A DNA stretch of 64,000 nt from Acidobacteriota bacterium (lineage in GTDB: Bacteria > Acidobacteriota > Terriglobia > Acidiferrales > UBA7541). Positions 50,580 through 59,798 of this stretch are shown piece by piece. The stretch spans positions 23,562 to 87,561 of the forward strand of contig QHYK01000044.1 of the NCBI GenBank assembly GCA_003224085.1, given 5' to 3'. Below the pieces are notes generated by a model. That model saw only the letters and a list, made by a program, of their open reading frames with translations, was not told the DNA's origin and made no database searches. The number at the start of each line of letters is the position of its first letter. Position 1 is the stretch's first letter. The translations under genes were made by a program, and so were the position numbers.

Positions 50580-53500
50580 CTAGAACTGGAGTTTCAACGA
50601 CACCTGCAGCTGCCGCGCCGAGCCAAAGTCCCCGGTTGGAAAGCGTGTGGTGGTGATCTTTCCGAAGATGGAGTTTTGGGCATTCAGATTGGGGTTCCCA
50701 AAATTGGGATGATTGAGCACGTCAAAAGCTTCGGTGCGGAACTGCAGGTTCATGCGCTCGGAGAGCTTCGTGTTTTTGACTAAGGACAAGTCCGCGTTGA
50801 CGAAGCGGGGTCCAGTGAACGCATTTCGACCAAGATTGCCGAAGTGATCCCCTGCGGGGGTCGGTCCGAGCGGCAGCGCGAATGCCGCATTAGGCGTGGC
50901 TGAGCAAAGTGGAAAGCTAGCGAGTATGGTCGGCTGGCCCGGCGGACCAAACGGCGCACAAACTGTAGCATTGCTGAACCACTGGGCGGGATTTCCCGTG
51001 ACCGTTACCGGCGAAAGGAGATCAGGCCGCAGGCCACCGCCTGCGGTCAGAGGGGTCGTGCCAGTGAAGTTGGCGATGGAGGTGGTTAGGTTCAAAGGAT
51101 TGCCGGTCTGTACCTGAATAATGGTTCCTACTTCCCATCCGGAGATCAGGCGGTTCCCGTGGAACGGCAGTTCGTAGAACCCGCTAACCACGCCGCGATG
51201 CCTGACATCGAAGTCGGACAGGCCACGATTACCGGCGAGATCCAGACTGTTCTGCAAAATGACGCCTTGCGTGTTGAGTGAATTTTCATCGATTGACTTG
51301 GAATAGGTGTAAGAGGAAATGATCTGCAATCCATGTGACAGGCGGCGGTTCAATTCCACAACCAGCGCGTTGTAATGCGAACCCGCGCCACTGGTAATTT
51401 CGGTGATGTTTCCGAGAGCCGCGTTCGGGTCAATCGAACTTGAGGCTGATAAGGTCGAGAACGGCCGCACGAGCGTGCCACTGACTAACTCGAACTGGTT
51501 GATGTTGCGAGCAATTCTGAGGTGCGTCCCTTTCGAACCGAGGTAGCCGACTAATAAACCTGTCGAAGGCGTGAGCTGCTCCTCGATGTTGAAGTTGTAC
51601 GACTGAATGTACGGATTTTTGAAATTCGAATCAATCGTCGTGGGAGAAAGGCTACTCGCGCTGAAAGAAGAAGCGTTAGTGAGCTTGACCGGGTTCGTTG
51701 TCGTGCCGGTGGCCGCGAGCGGCGAACTGAACGGCGGATTGCTGTTCAGGCCCGTGACGATGCCAGTGACGGGCTCGTCGGTGAAGATGGCGTACCCGGC
51801 CCGGACAACTGTTTTTTGGTTTTTGAAGGGACTCCACACGATGCCCACCCGGGGCTGGAAATTCTTGTTGTTGGTGTAGAACAGCTGGTTGATTCCGTTC
51901 GTGCCCATTTGTACCAGGGAAACGGTGGCGGGCTCGAAAACAGTAAAGCGATTGGCCGCTTCGGTTGGAGTCGCATACCAACTATAGCGGAGGCCAAGCT
52001 GCAAGGTGAGGTTGGGCATCCATTTGAAGCTGTCTTCGGCAAAGCCATCGTAGGCCGGGGAGAGAATGCGGTTAGCGGCCGTTCCGGCGAAGTTGAAGCT
52101 TGATGCCGTGTCGTTCAGGAAGTTGGCGACGCCCGAGAATCGAAAGATGGTGGCATCAAGCACGAAGTTATTGTTGTAAAAGCGGCGAACTTCGCCACCG
52201 ATGCTGAAGTTATGGCGCCCCTTCAGCCAACTTAACGTGTCGTTCAGCACGGCGTTGGTGTCGCCGCGGCCCTGGGGAAACACCGCGGGGCCGCCGAAGT
52301 TAAGAGCGCCCGAACCAATGTCAATCTGCGCCAGGCCGATCGGGGCGTTGATTCCATTGTTGATGCCAAAGTTCGCCGAATTCAGGAGCTGATTGGGATT
52401 AAAGATGATATGAATTCGATTGTAGCCCACGCGAAGTGAGTTGGTCAGGGCCGGCCCGAAAATGTGATCTTCGCCTACCGTTGCGATCTGACGGCGGGAC
52501 GAACGTGTATCACCCCATCCGGGCAGTGTATTGCCCTGGAGCGTGGGTTCCTGCCGCAAGTCTTGTTGAATGGCGACGTATCCGTGCACACGGTCTTTCT
52601 CACCCAGCTTCACGTCGATGTCGCCGGTACCTTGGTCAATATTGACAGGAGCGAGTGCCGAACCTACGAAGAAAGGAGACCCGTTTACGGTGGCATTCGT
52701 TGCGGGGATCAGGGCCGCGAGAGCTTTGACAGCGGGATCGGTGCTCGCTTGTGCTTGAGCCTGCTGCGCCGCAGAAAGGACCAGGCTGTTGATGGTGAGG
52801 CCCTGGCGCTGCCGCAATCCTTCATAGCTGGCAAAGAAATGCGCGCGATCCCTGCGAATCGGTCCGCCGAGGGCCGACCCAAAATTGTTCCGTCTGAATG
52901 GCGACTGGGGCACAGCGGTGGTGTTGAAAAAGTTCCTGGCATCCATCGCGCTATTGCGGAGGAAATCAAAAAGCTCACCGTGGAAATCGTTGGTGCCCGA
53001 GCGCGTGGCGATGTTGACGATGGCTCCGGAGTTTCGGCCGTATTCGGCGCTGTAGGTGGAATTGTCGACTTTGAACTCGGCTACCGTGTTAATAGACGGC
53101 TGGAAAGTGATTTGATTCTGGACCATATCACTGAGGTTGATGCCGTTCACCAGGAAGTTGACGGTGTCTTCTCGCTGTCCGGCGGTATTGAAAGCGAATG
53201 ATCCCTGGCCGCGCAGGGGAGCTGTCAAGAACCCGTTTTGGGGAGGAGTCACTGTTCCCGGGGTAAGCAGGCTCAAATCCACAAAGTGGCGCCCGTTGAG
53301 CGGGATTTCTTGTGTCGTTTTCTGGTCGATGACCTGGCCCATGGCGATGGTGCTGGCATCGATTACGGGAGGGTCCGCCTCGATGCTGATCTCTTCGCTG
53401 ACTTGGCCAACCTGCAGCTGAACGTTTTGCGTCACCGTTACGGCCGCGTTTAGCGTGATATTGCGCAACACGGAGGTCTCAAAACCGTTGGCGCTTACGC

Positions 53501-53771
53501 TAATTTGATAAGGCCCAATCGGGAGCGAGGGAACCAGATAACTTCCCACGTTATCGGACTCCGTGTTCCACTCGACGCCCGTGACTTGATTTTTCGCGAC
53601 TACTTTGGCATGCGGAACGGCCGCACCAAGGGCATCCGTTATTGTCCCTTTGAGAACGGCGGTGGACTGTCCCAGCGAGAGACTTCCCAAGGCAAGAGAG
53701 CACAGAAAGCAGCAGAAAAAGTAGATGTACCGGGTTGGACGGAGAGACGACCTGTCCAGAACAATTTCCAT
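50580..53771 (-). CDS. TonB-dependent receptor with carboxypeptidase-regulatory domain
   Basis: A 1063-residue outer-membrane receptor of the Oar-like acidobacterial type. ATG 53771 has AGGAGG upstream; a 16-residue extension was rejected. After a signal (YIYFFCCFLCSLALGSLSLG) comes the regulatory-like domain (STAVLKGTITDALGAAVPHA; NITLNAAVTVTQNVQLQVGQ). The plug includes QEIPLNGRHFVDLSLLTPGT and FSYNT-like VNGINLSDMVQNQITFQPS. The 22-strand barrel follows, with repeated NFQPRVGIVWSPFKNQKTV-type strands, and ends in LQVSLKLQF with a terminal Phe. It imports an oligosaccharide, siderophore or similar using TonB; the ligand is unknown. A hairpin terminator follows. Confidence 0.95.
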   Translation of the reverse strand: MEIVLDRSSLRPTRYIYFFCCFLCSLALGSLSLGQSTAVLKGTITDALGAAVPHAKVVAKNQVTGVEWNTESDNVGSYLVPSLPIGPYQISVSANGFETSVLRNITLNAAVTVTQNVQLQVGQVSEEISIEADPPVIDASTIAMGQVIDQKTTQEIPLNGRHFVDLSLLTPGTVTPPQNGFLTAPLRGQGSFAFNTAGQREDTVNFLVNGINLSDMVQNQITFQPSINTVAEFKVDNSTYSAEYGRNSGAIVNIATRSGTNDFHGELFDFLRNSAMDARNFFNTTAVPQSPFRRNNFGSALGGPIRRDRAHFFASYEGLRQRQGLTINSLVLSAAQQAQAQASTDPAVKALAALIPATNATVNGSPFFVGSALAPVNIDQGTGDIDVKLGEKDRVHGYVAIQQDLRQEPTLQGNTLPGWGDTRSSRRQIATVGEDHIFGPALTNSLRVGYNRIHIIFNPNQLLNSANFGINNGINAPIGLAQIDIGSGALNFGGPAVFPQGRGDTNAVLNDTLSWLKGRHNFSIGGEVRRFYNNNFVLDATIFRFSGVANFLNDTASSFNFAGTAANRILSPAYDGFAEDSFKWMPNLTLQLGLRYSWYATPTEAANRFTVFEPATVSLVQMGTNGINQLFYTNNKNFQPRVGIVWSPFKNQKTVVRAGYAIFTDEPVTGIVTGLNSNPPFSSPLAATGTTTNPVKLTNASSFSASSLSPTTIDSNFKNPYIQSYNFNIEEQLTPSTGLLVGYLGSKGTHLRIARNINQFELVSGTLVRPFSTLSASSSIDPNAALGNITEITSGAGSHYNALVVELNRRLSHGLQIISSYTYSKSIDENSLNTQGVILQNSLDLAGNRGLSDFDVRHRGVVSGFYELPFHGNRLISGWEVGTIIQVQTGNPLNLTTSIANFTGTTPLTAGGGLRPDLLSPVTVTGNPAQWFSNATVCAPFGPPGQPTILASFPLCSATPNAAFALPLGPTPAGDHFGNLGRNAFTGPRFVNADLSLVKNTKLSERMNLQFRTEAFDVLNHPNFGNPNLNAQNSIFGKITTTRFPTGDFGSARQLQVSLKLQF

Positions 53772-54186
53772 GATGCCTTCCTCCTGGGTCAGAAGACCCA
53801 ATCCGATGAAAATGCGCAACTTCCCACCGATTCCGCGGTGTTGGCCAGGAGAAAAGCGCCTCGGAACGGGACGAAAACTAAAAATAGGGCGGACTTAGCT
53901 GCGTGTTGGAATACTATATTCGACGTGACGATTGTCAATAGCACGACTGTACCCATGTGCCCAATGTACAAACGCAAAGCACCGTTGTGTCCGCGAATAT
54001 AGCAGCCCGTGGGAAGCTAACCCTTCACACTCGTCGCGGCAACGATCCTCACCCATGATGGCAAGCTTCTAATCGGAACTGCAGATGACCGGCTGGTGTT
54101 TCGGCTAGCTTGCCGTATTGCTCCTCAAGCTCACAGGGACGGAGAAAAACTTTAGTTGAGTTGGCCTTGATTTCAGTAGCCGAAAA

Positions 54187-54945
54187 CTAGCGAGCTTCTT
54201 TTCCGTTGACGAGATTTCTCGCGGCCGGCTCGTTGGGGCCCTTGTTCCCGCAGGCGTTCCATTGGGCGTTGGTGATTTCGTTGCGGGAGATGCCGCCCAT
54301 GATTTTCTTTCCGCGGTAAACCACGCAGCCGTTTGGGGTGCAATCGCCGAGGGAAAGCCCGATATACTTGGCCCATTTATCGGCTTTGTCGTCCCATTGC
54401 GCGCAGTCATGGGTCATCTCGGAGGACTCCGGGCAGGAGACGAGGCCCTGATTGACTGAAACGCTGGTCCCCTGCTCGCCGTAATTGCCGCACATCAGCA
54501 CGAACGTTTGGTGATGACCGAGATAGATAATCGGAATCGCATCCGGTTCGCCGTCGGGAGAAAAGTGCTGCGGCGGAGTGATTTGCAGCGTGCCTCCACC
54601 GCGGATCTGGACAACGTTCGCGAGATACGAGGAATTCGGGGCCGGAGAAAAATCAGGATTCCGCATACACGCCGAAGCGATGGCCGACGCGGACATGCGC
54701 TGGCCATCAAAAACATAGGGAACCGGGAAACGGGCGATGCATGCCTGGATTTTCCGTTCGGTTTCCGCGCGCTGCTTGGCCACATGTTTGCGGTAGAGGT
54801 GGACGCTGAGGAAGAAGATTCCCGCGGCCACGGCCGAAATCCCGGCAACCCAAAAGAAAACGATGCGGAATTGCTTGTGGTAGACCGCGAGCACAACAAC
54901 CACGGAAGAGAGGATTGAGGCGAACAGGGCCGTCCCGAGGGTCAT
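54187..54945 (-). CDS. hypothetical membrane-anchored protein
   Basis: About 252 residues from ATG 54945 (GGAGAG upstream; a 30-residue extension is unlikely). Two N-terminal helices (TLGTALFASILSSVVVVLAV and FRIVFFWVAGISAVAAGIFF) are followed by a charged helix (RKHVAKQRAETERKIQACIA) and a soluble domain with several Cys residues (CMRNPDFSPAPNSS; VLMCGNYGEQGTSVSVN; SCPESSEMTHDCAQWDDKAD; LGDCTPNGCVVYRGKK). Paired Cys suggest disulfides in the periplasm. I do not recognise a family. It stands alone on the minus strand. Confidence 0.62.
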   Translation of the reverse strand: MTLGTALFASILSSVVVVLAVYHKQFRIVFFWVAGISAVAAGIFFLSVHLYRKHVAKQRAETERKIQACIARFPVPYVFDGQRMSASAIASACMRNPDFSPAPNSSYLANVVQIRGGGTLQITPPQHFSPDGEPDAIPIIYLGHHQTFVLMCGNYGEQGTSVSVNQGLVSCPESSEMTHDCAQWDDKADKWAKYIGLSLGDCTPNGCVVYRGKKIMGGISRNEITNAQWNACGNKGPNEPAARNLVNGKEAR

Positions 54946-55220
54946 GAAACTCTCCGGTCTGTGATTATAGTTGTTTGCGCGGCAAGAGGATGCGCGCGGA
55001 TCCGGGCGCTGGGCGTGCCTAGGTGAAGTATCCAACGATTCAGCGGGCGCTTTCAGCGGATTCCACTCGCCGATGTCGAAGTGCTAAAAGGGGGAGCACT
55101 CCTTCGGCGCGCATTGGTCAGCTCACGCAGAAACTCCCGTTGTGAATCCGCATCACGCGTGTTAGAAGCTGGATTCAGTTTGAAAGCGTGCTCTCGAGTG
55201 GCTGGTGAAGGAGAGACGGG

Positions 55221-56456
55221 ATGGACAGGCGAACCTTTCTGCAAACAATGGTGGCGGGAGTGTGTGCGTTTGCGGATCTTCCGCTGCTGCACTCGGCGTT
55301 GCCGAAGATGAAGATTACGCGGGTGCGGGCTTATGCGCCGCCGAATCCGAATCCGCTGTTCAATCAGGCCGACACCGTGGTGACGGTCGAGACCGACGCG
55401 GGAATAACGGGCATTGGTGAAGGCGGTTTTCCGGATGCGCTGAAGCAGTGCGCCGGACGCCTGATCGGCCAGGACCCGCAGCATATCGAACGGTTGTGGC
55501 AGGACATGTCGCGGTCGTTTTTTTACCCTCCTGGGCGGGAAAAAGAACATGCGCTCGGCGCGCTCGATCTGGCGCTGTGGGACATCAAAGGCAAAGTGCT
55601 GAAGCTGCCGGTTCACGAAATCCTGGGCGGCATGGTGCGGAATTATTGCGAATGCTACAACACCGCCGGCATCATTCCCGGGATCAAGCCGGGAATGAGC
55701 GTGAGAGAGCGCGCGGCGGCTACCATTGCCGCCGGTTACCGCGCTTTCCGTATGGGCGCGGCGGACACGCCGGCGAATACCACGTTCAATACGCGACAGA
55801 AACTGAATCAACTTTACGAGGAATGCCTGCAGGCGCGCGAAGGCGTGGGCAAAGACGGCGACTGGTGCGTTGATTTTCATCAGCGATTCGATTTGTCGGA
55901 CGCCATTCGCGGATGCGACTTGATCGAACCGCTTGCGCCCTTCTTCGTCGAGGACCCCGTGCGCGCGGAGGCCTTCGGCGAAGACCTGCCGCGTCTGCGA
56001 AAGTTGGTAAAGGTTCCCATCGCGGCGGGCGAGGAATGGGGGAATCGCTGGGATTTCCATCCGCTGGTGGAGAACCACGATATTGATTACGTGCGCGCCA
56101 CGCTGCCGAACGTGGGCGGCATTACCGAGATGATGAAGATTGCGGCAATCTGCGAGACGCATTTCGTGGGCATTGTGCCGCACTTCACCGGCCCCGTCGC
56201 CACCGCGGCACTGGTGAATTCGTTAGGGACATTCTCAGGTCCGCTGCTGATGGAGTACAACTTTGAGGGCCGGGAGCTTCCGCATGTGAAGGTCTGCCTG
56301 GATTTTAAGAATGGAAAGCTCTATCCCAACGATCGGCCGGGGCTCGGCGTCGAGCTGGACATGGGCAAACTGACGCAAATTTTCGAAGTGACGAAATACG
56401 ATACGAACCGCGCGCAAACATACTTTCGCCCAGATGGATCAATCACCAATTGGTAG
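55221..56456 (+). CDS. Tat-exported enolase-superfamily (mandelate racemase/DgoD-like) enzyme
   Basis: A 411-residue protein with a Tat signal (DRRTFLQTMVAGVCAFADLP) followed by the enolase-superfamily fold. The N-terminal capping domain begins MKITRVRAYAPPNPNPLFNQ. Metal and catalytic residues are in WCVDFHQRF (Asp and His), FFVEDPVRAEAFG (Glu), IAAGEEWGNRWD (Glu) and GIVPHFTGPVATAALVN (His). The DxH pattern resembles D-galactonate dehydratase and related acid-sugar dehydratases. A periplasmic location for such an enzyme is unusual. It may process sugar acids made by secreted dehydrogenases. The gene overlaps the 3' end of the convergent small lipoprotein remnant by 14 bases. Confidence 0.88.
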   Translation: MDRRTFLQTMVAGVCAFADLPLLHSALPKMKITRVRAYAPPNPNPLFNQADTVVTVETDAGITGIGEGGFPDALKQCAGRLIGQDPQHIERLWQDMSRSFFYPPGREKEHALGALDLALWDIKGKVLKLPVHEILGGMVRNYCECYNTAGIIPGIKPGMSVRERAAATIAAGYRAFRMGAADTPANTTFNTRQKLNQLYEECLQAREGVGKDGDWCVDFHQRFDLSDAIRGCDLIEPLAPFFVEDPVRAEAFGEDLPRLRKLVKVPIAAGEEWGNRWDFHPLVENHDIDYVRATLPNVGGITEMMKIAAICETHFVGIVPHFTGPVATAALVNSLGTFSGPLLMEYNFEGRELPHVKVCLDFKNGKLYPNDRPGLGVELDMGKLTQIFEVTKYDTNRAQTYFRPDGSITNW

Positions 56457-56836
56457 CGCCGGGAAAAAGGCACTCCCCGCGCCACCTTGTTTCATAAGCC
56501 GAGCTGATTGATCGGCCGCCTGCTGGTGTTCCCTTTCGGCGCGCTGCCCGGTTGCCGCTTCCGCCGAAGAAGCAGACCAGACCAAAAAGGTAGCCGAAGT
56601 TGTACCAAGCTCCGTTATTGTGAACCTCGTAGATACCGAAGCCGCTTTTGAACAGTGAGACCACAAAGACAAAGGGAGCAATAAAGCCGTGCCAGAGGCC
56701 AAGCCAGAAGCCCGCGACTCCACCGTGTTCGCTAGCCCTTGCTTTGGACGGGTCAGGACCCGCTGCACATCCAGCCAGAATGTTCCCTAGCTGCTAGCAG
56801 GAGGACAACCACGAATAAGGCAAAAGAGGATTTCAT
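56443..56836 (-). pseudogene. small lipoprotein/membrane protein with frameshift in signal region
   Basis: From ATG 56836 (AGGGAGGA upstream) the signal-like MKSSFALFVVVLLLAA runs into a wrong frame. A shift near 56790 restores a lipobox, LAGCAAGPDPSKARASEHGG, then VAGFWLGLWHGFIAPFVFVV and SLFKSGFGIYEVHNNGAWYN, with FGYLFGLVCFFGGSG. The core (LWHG, IYEVHNNGxWYNFGF) matches a conserved small membrane-protein family of unknown function found in several phyla. Without the frameshift it would be about 130 residues. It is either a recent pseudogene or a sequencing indel. Confidence 0.6.
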
Positions 56837-56875
56837 CGCAATTCCTCCCTTCCACCTGATTACGAAGCAGCCGCC

Positions 56876-58051
56876 TCAGCGAGAGGGCTTTGGCGGCCAC
56901 GAAATCTGGCCGGTGCCGTGATAGGCCAGGTTGGCGATGTGGCCGGCGCGCGCGGCGGCGACACCAGTTTCGGCAGGAGCGTTTGGCTCTTTGCGCGAAC
57001 GGACGCAATCGAAGAAGTTTTGCAGGTGGTCGATGGTGCCGTCGCGGAAGCTGTCGGCCCTTACTACAGGATTTTCCCTTCCGGACAAGCCTTCGTGATA
57101 AACGGCGAAGCCGCTGCGGTTGATCTTCAAGGTGGCGTCGGTGCCTCGGAACTCGAGGCCTCCATCGTCGATGGAGGAGGCCATCATTCCTTCGTAGACG
57201 ACGTCGAATCCGGGATAGCGGAAGGCCGCCTGCACGGTGTCGGGGCATTCCCATTGTTCGAAGATGGATTTGTCGGCGAGGAGTTGCGCGTGCGAGGGCT
57301 GATCGGCTTTCATGGCCCAGTGAGCGACGTCGATCCAATGGGTGAAGAGATCGGTCATCGCGCCGCCGCCAAAGTTCCAAAACCAGCGCCAACGGTAGAA
57401 CTTTTCTTCGCTGAAGGGCTGATCGGGAGCGCCGCCGAGCCACTGCTTCCAATCGAGCGACTGGACGTCAACGGTTCTGTGTTCGCGCCACCCGAGATAG
57501 TTCTGCCACCAATACGTGCGAACCTGCGGAACGCGGCCGAGGCTGCCGCCCTGAATGAGGTCTACGGCATCGCGGAAGTGGCTCCAACTGCGCTGCTGCA
57601 TGCCGCATTGGAGGATTTGTTTGCTGGAACGGACGGCACGAGTGAGGGTCGCGCCTTCCTCAACAGTATGAGTCACAGGCTTTTCCAGATAGACATCTTT
57701 GCCGGCGGCGATGGCGTCCACGGCCATGCGCACGTGCCAATGGTCGGGAGAAGCGATGATGACAGCGTCGAGTTTTTGCTCGAGGAGCTGGCGATAATCG
57801 TCGTGGACGGTCGCGAGACCTTTCGAACGTTCTTTGATGGCATCCCGGCGCGGAGCATAGACGTCGCTGACGGCGGCGATCTGGTAGTTGGCGCCGGACT
57901 TGTCGGCGGCCTCAATGAGACCGTTCATGCGGCCGCCAGCGCCAATGACGCCGACGCGGATGGTGTCGTTGGCGCCGAGGACGCGAGTGGACGCGAGAGC
58001 GGTCAGACCGGTAGCGACGATGAAACTGCGACGATCGAGTTGGTGTGTCAT
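56876..58051 (-). CDS. Tat-exported Gfo/Idh/MocA-family oxidoreductase
   Basis: A 391-residue NAD(P)-dependent oxidoreductase. ATG 58051 gives a Tat signal (LDRRSFIVATGLTALASTRV). The Rossmann motif VGVIGAGGRMNGLIEAADK is at about residue 34, then VIIASPDHWHVRMAVDAIAA and the catalytic-lysine motif YLEKPVTHTVEEG. The C-terminal beta-sheet domain holds WFWNFGGGAMTDLFTHWIDV, with a His expected in catalysis. Zymomonas GFOR-like enzymes are exported with bound NADP, and this is probably similar. Members of this type oxidise or isomerise sugars, some at C3. It has no operon partner on its strand. Confidence 0.93.
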   Translation of the reverse strand: MTHQLDRRSFIVATGLTALASTRVLGANDTIRVGVIGAGGRMNGLIEAADKSGANYQIAAVSDVYAPRRDAIKERSKGLATVHDDYRQLLEQKLDAVIIASPDHWHVRMAVDAIAAGKDVYLEKPVTHTVEEGATLTRAVRSSKQILQCGMQQRSWSHFRDAVDLIQGGSLGRVPQVRTYWWQNYLGWREHRTVDVQSLDWKQWLGGAPDQPFSEEKFYRWRWFWNFGGGAMTDLFTHWIDVAHWAMKADQPSHAQLLADKSIFEQWECPDTVQAAFRYPGFDVVYEGMMASSIDDGGLEFRGTDATLKINRSGFAVYHEGLSGRENPVVRADSFRDGTIDHLQNFFDCVRSRKEPNAPAETGVAAARAGHIANLAYHGTGQISWPPKPSR

Positions 58052-58311
58052 GGGCAAGCATCTTAGCGATTCGCGGTTCGTGAGAAAAGTGGCTAGATTC
58101 AAATTCGCTGTGCTGAACAGGCCAGTTTACTTGTTGAAGGGACGACAGGACGACAACCAGCAACGAAAAATGCATCCTTCCGTTCCGTGCTCATGGCTCG
58201 CGTATGGCCGGAGCCATGTCGGAGCCATGACCGAGGACTGCTGGACGGCCGAGGTTCAGGGTAATCTTTGCCTAGAAGTCCCAAGATGATCCGCTCCCAG
58301 CCGGAGGCAGG

Positions 58312-58683
58312 ATGAGCTCACCTCGAGAAATCCGCCGAGTTCTCCTCGTGCACCCGAGCGGGCTGATGTACTCGGAAGTATACCTCCGGCTCGAGCCCCT
58401 CGGACTAGAACTCGTGGCTGCCGCTTGCCGGAAGAATGGGTATCGAGTCCGCCTGATCGATCTTCAAGCAAGTTCGCACAAGGAATATTTCCGGACGATT
58501 CAGGAGTGGCGTCCCGACGAACAGAGTGATGCCAAGCGCAAGCGGATGCCGCTTCATCGTGCATTCCTCTTTCTGATTAACAACGACATGCGAAGAGCAG
58601 ATCCACGCCCCCCCGGCTTAGACGGAGGAAAAGGAAACTCGTATTGGGACGGCGAGCGCTACTTCACGGTCTGGGCGAGCTGA
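58312..58683 (+). pseudogene. 5' fragment of HpnR-like B12-binding radical-SAM gene
   Basis: The first 70 residues (RRVLLVHPSGLMYSEVYLRL, EPLGLELVAAACRKNGYRVR, LIDLQASSHKEYFRTIQEWR) match the N-terminal B12-binding part of hopanoid C-3 methylase-type radical SAM proteins. After WRPDE, where homologs continue with a FSxNYLAN-type segment, the frame changes to unrelated residues and ends at 58683. No CxxxCxxC motif is present. Most of the gene, roughly 400 residues, has been lost. The HpnR assignment is from motif memory. Confidence 0.55.
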
Positions 58684-58872
58684 ATTGGCTGCCATTGGAG
58701 GGGCTGGCCGGACGTAGAGTTGACGGAAAGGCCAACGGAAAGCGTGTAGGGGCCTGAGAGAGAGTAAAAACTGGTATGTTTTTGCCGGGGTGGCAGCTAG
58801 GCGACCAACGTTGAACGTGGGTCAAAACAACCGGCAGGATGCTGGCGCTAAATAAAACTTTCGCGGGCTAGC

Positions 58873-59733
58873 TTAGCGGCTAGGGGTCCAGTGAGGACGA
58901 GCGGTGAAGAGGCCGTTGACAAAGCCGACGTCGTAACAGACAAAAATCCCGAAACAGAGACTGACGAGACCCGAACCGAAAACGAGGCTGCGGTTGAGCC
59001 ATGCGAAACGGCGACCCGCAAAAGAAAAAGGCAAGGCCAGAGCAACGGTGATCAGCATCATGCCGACGATGGTGCCGAAGCCAAAGATGAGCAAATAGAG
59101 GAGCGCCCACTTGGGCTGGCGGATCGTGCTTAAGACCAGAAGTGCGACGGCGGCGGAGCCTGCGAGGCCGTGGATGATTCCGACGAGCAAGGGACGCAAG
59201 GCGTGGAAGAGGCCGAGGCGAGCGAAGGGTTTGCGCAGCCAATTCGGTGCGGTGAGACTGTCGCCGTGGTGCTCTTGACTGGCTGAGTGGGAATGCCAAT
59301 GAAAATGCAAGTGGTGGTCGTGTTGGTGGAGGTGGGCATGCGTTCCGATCAGGGCCGGATGGCTGGGAGAAAATTTTTCGCTGAGCCATTTCATGGCGCC
59401 GGAGAGGTTGAGAAAGCCGAGCAAGATGAGCATGAGGCCAACAGAGAATTCCATCGCGAGGCCCGTGCGAGGCGGAATAGCCATGCCGAAGAAAATGACG
59501 GCGCTGCCGACGATGGCGATGGTCAGCGTGTGGCCGCAGCCCCAGAGGATGCCGATGAGACCGGCTTTGGGAATGGAACGCTCGCGGCTGACGATGGTGG
59601 AAACGGCGATGACATGATCGGGATCGGTGGCGTGGCGCATCCCGAGAAGAAAGCCGATGGCGAGAATGGCGAGTCCGGTGCTGAGAGACGAATACATGGC
59701 CATTGAGCGAGGGCCGATTCCGTCAAAAAGCAT
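58873..59733 (-). CDS. nickel/cobalt transporter, NiCoT type
   Basis: A 286-residue inner-membrane permease with six to eight helices. The diagnostic motif RHATDPDHVIAVST in helix 2 provides the HxxxxDH ligand set for Ni/Co. Helix 1 is LAILAIGFLLGM, and LIGILWGCGHTLTIAIVGSA is the second conserved segment. A cytoplasmic or periplasmic loop at residues 125-155 is very rich in His (HAHLHQHDHHLHFHWHSHS), a metal-binding store. It could supply Ni or Co to an enzyme, but no urease or hydrogenase gene is in the window. The start at 59733 is uncertain; an ATG 12 codons later is possible. Confidence 0.9.
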   Translation of the reverse strand: MLFDGIGPRSMAMYSSLSTGLAILAIGFLLGMRHATDPDHVIAVSTIVSRERSIPKAGLIGILWGCGHTLTIAIVGSAVIFFGMAIPPRTGLAMEFSVGLMLILLGFLNLSGAMKWLSEKFSPSHPALIGTHAHLHQHDHHLHFHWHSHSASQEHHGDSLTAPNWLRKPFARLGLFHALRPLLVGIIHGLAGSAAVALLVLSTIRQPKWALLYLLIFGFGTIVGMMLITVALALPFSFAGRRFAWLNRSLVFGSGLVSLCFGIFVCYDVGFVNGLFTARPHWTPSR

Positions 59734-59798
59734 ACCTTACAAGACAATGATTTCGCACGCGCGCAAGAAAAGGTGCAGACGGAGTCGGCGAGAGGGAT

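Noticed and set aside
55053..56183. 376-codon minus-strand frame opposite the enolase-superfamily gene
   Set aside because: It has shadow composition rich in Arg and His; the real enzyme residues are on the plus strand.
56918..58066. 382-codon plus-strand frame opposite the Gfo/Idh gene
   Set aside because: It is a GC-driven shadow; the minus-strand frame has the Rossmann and EKP motifs.
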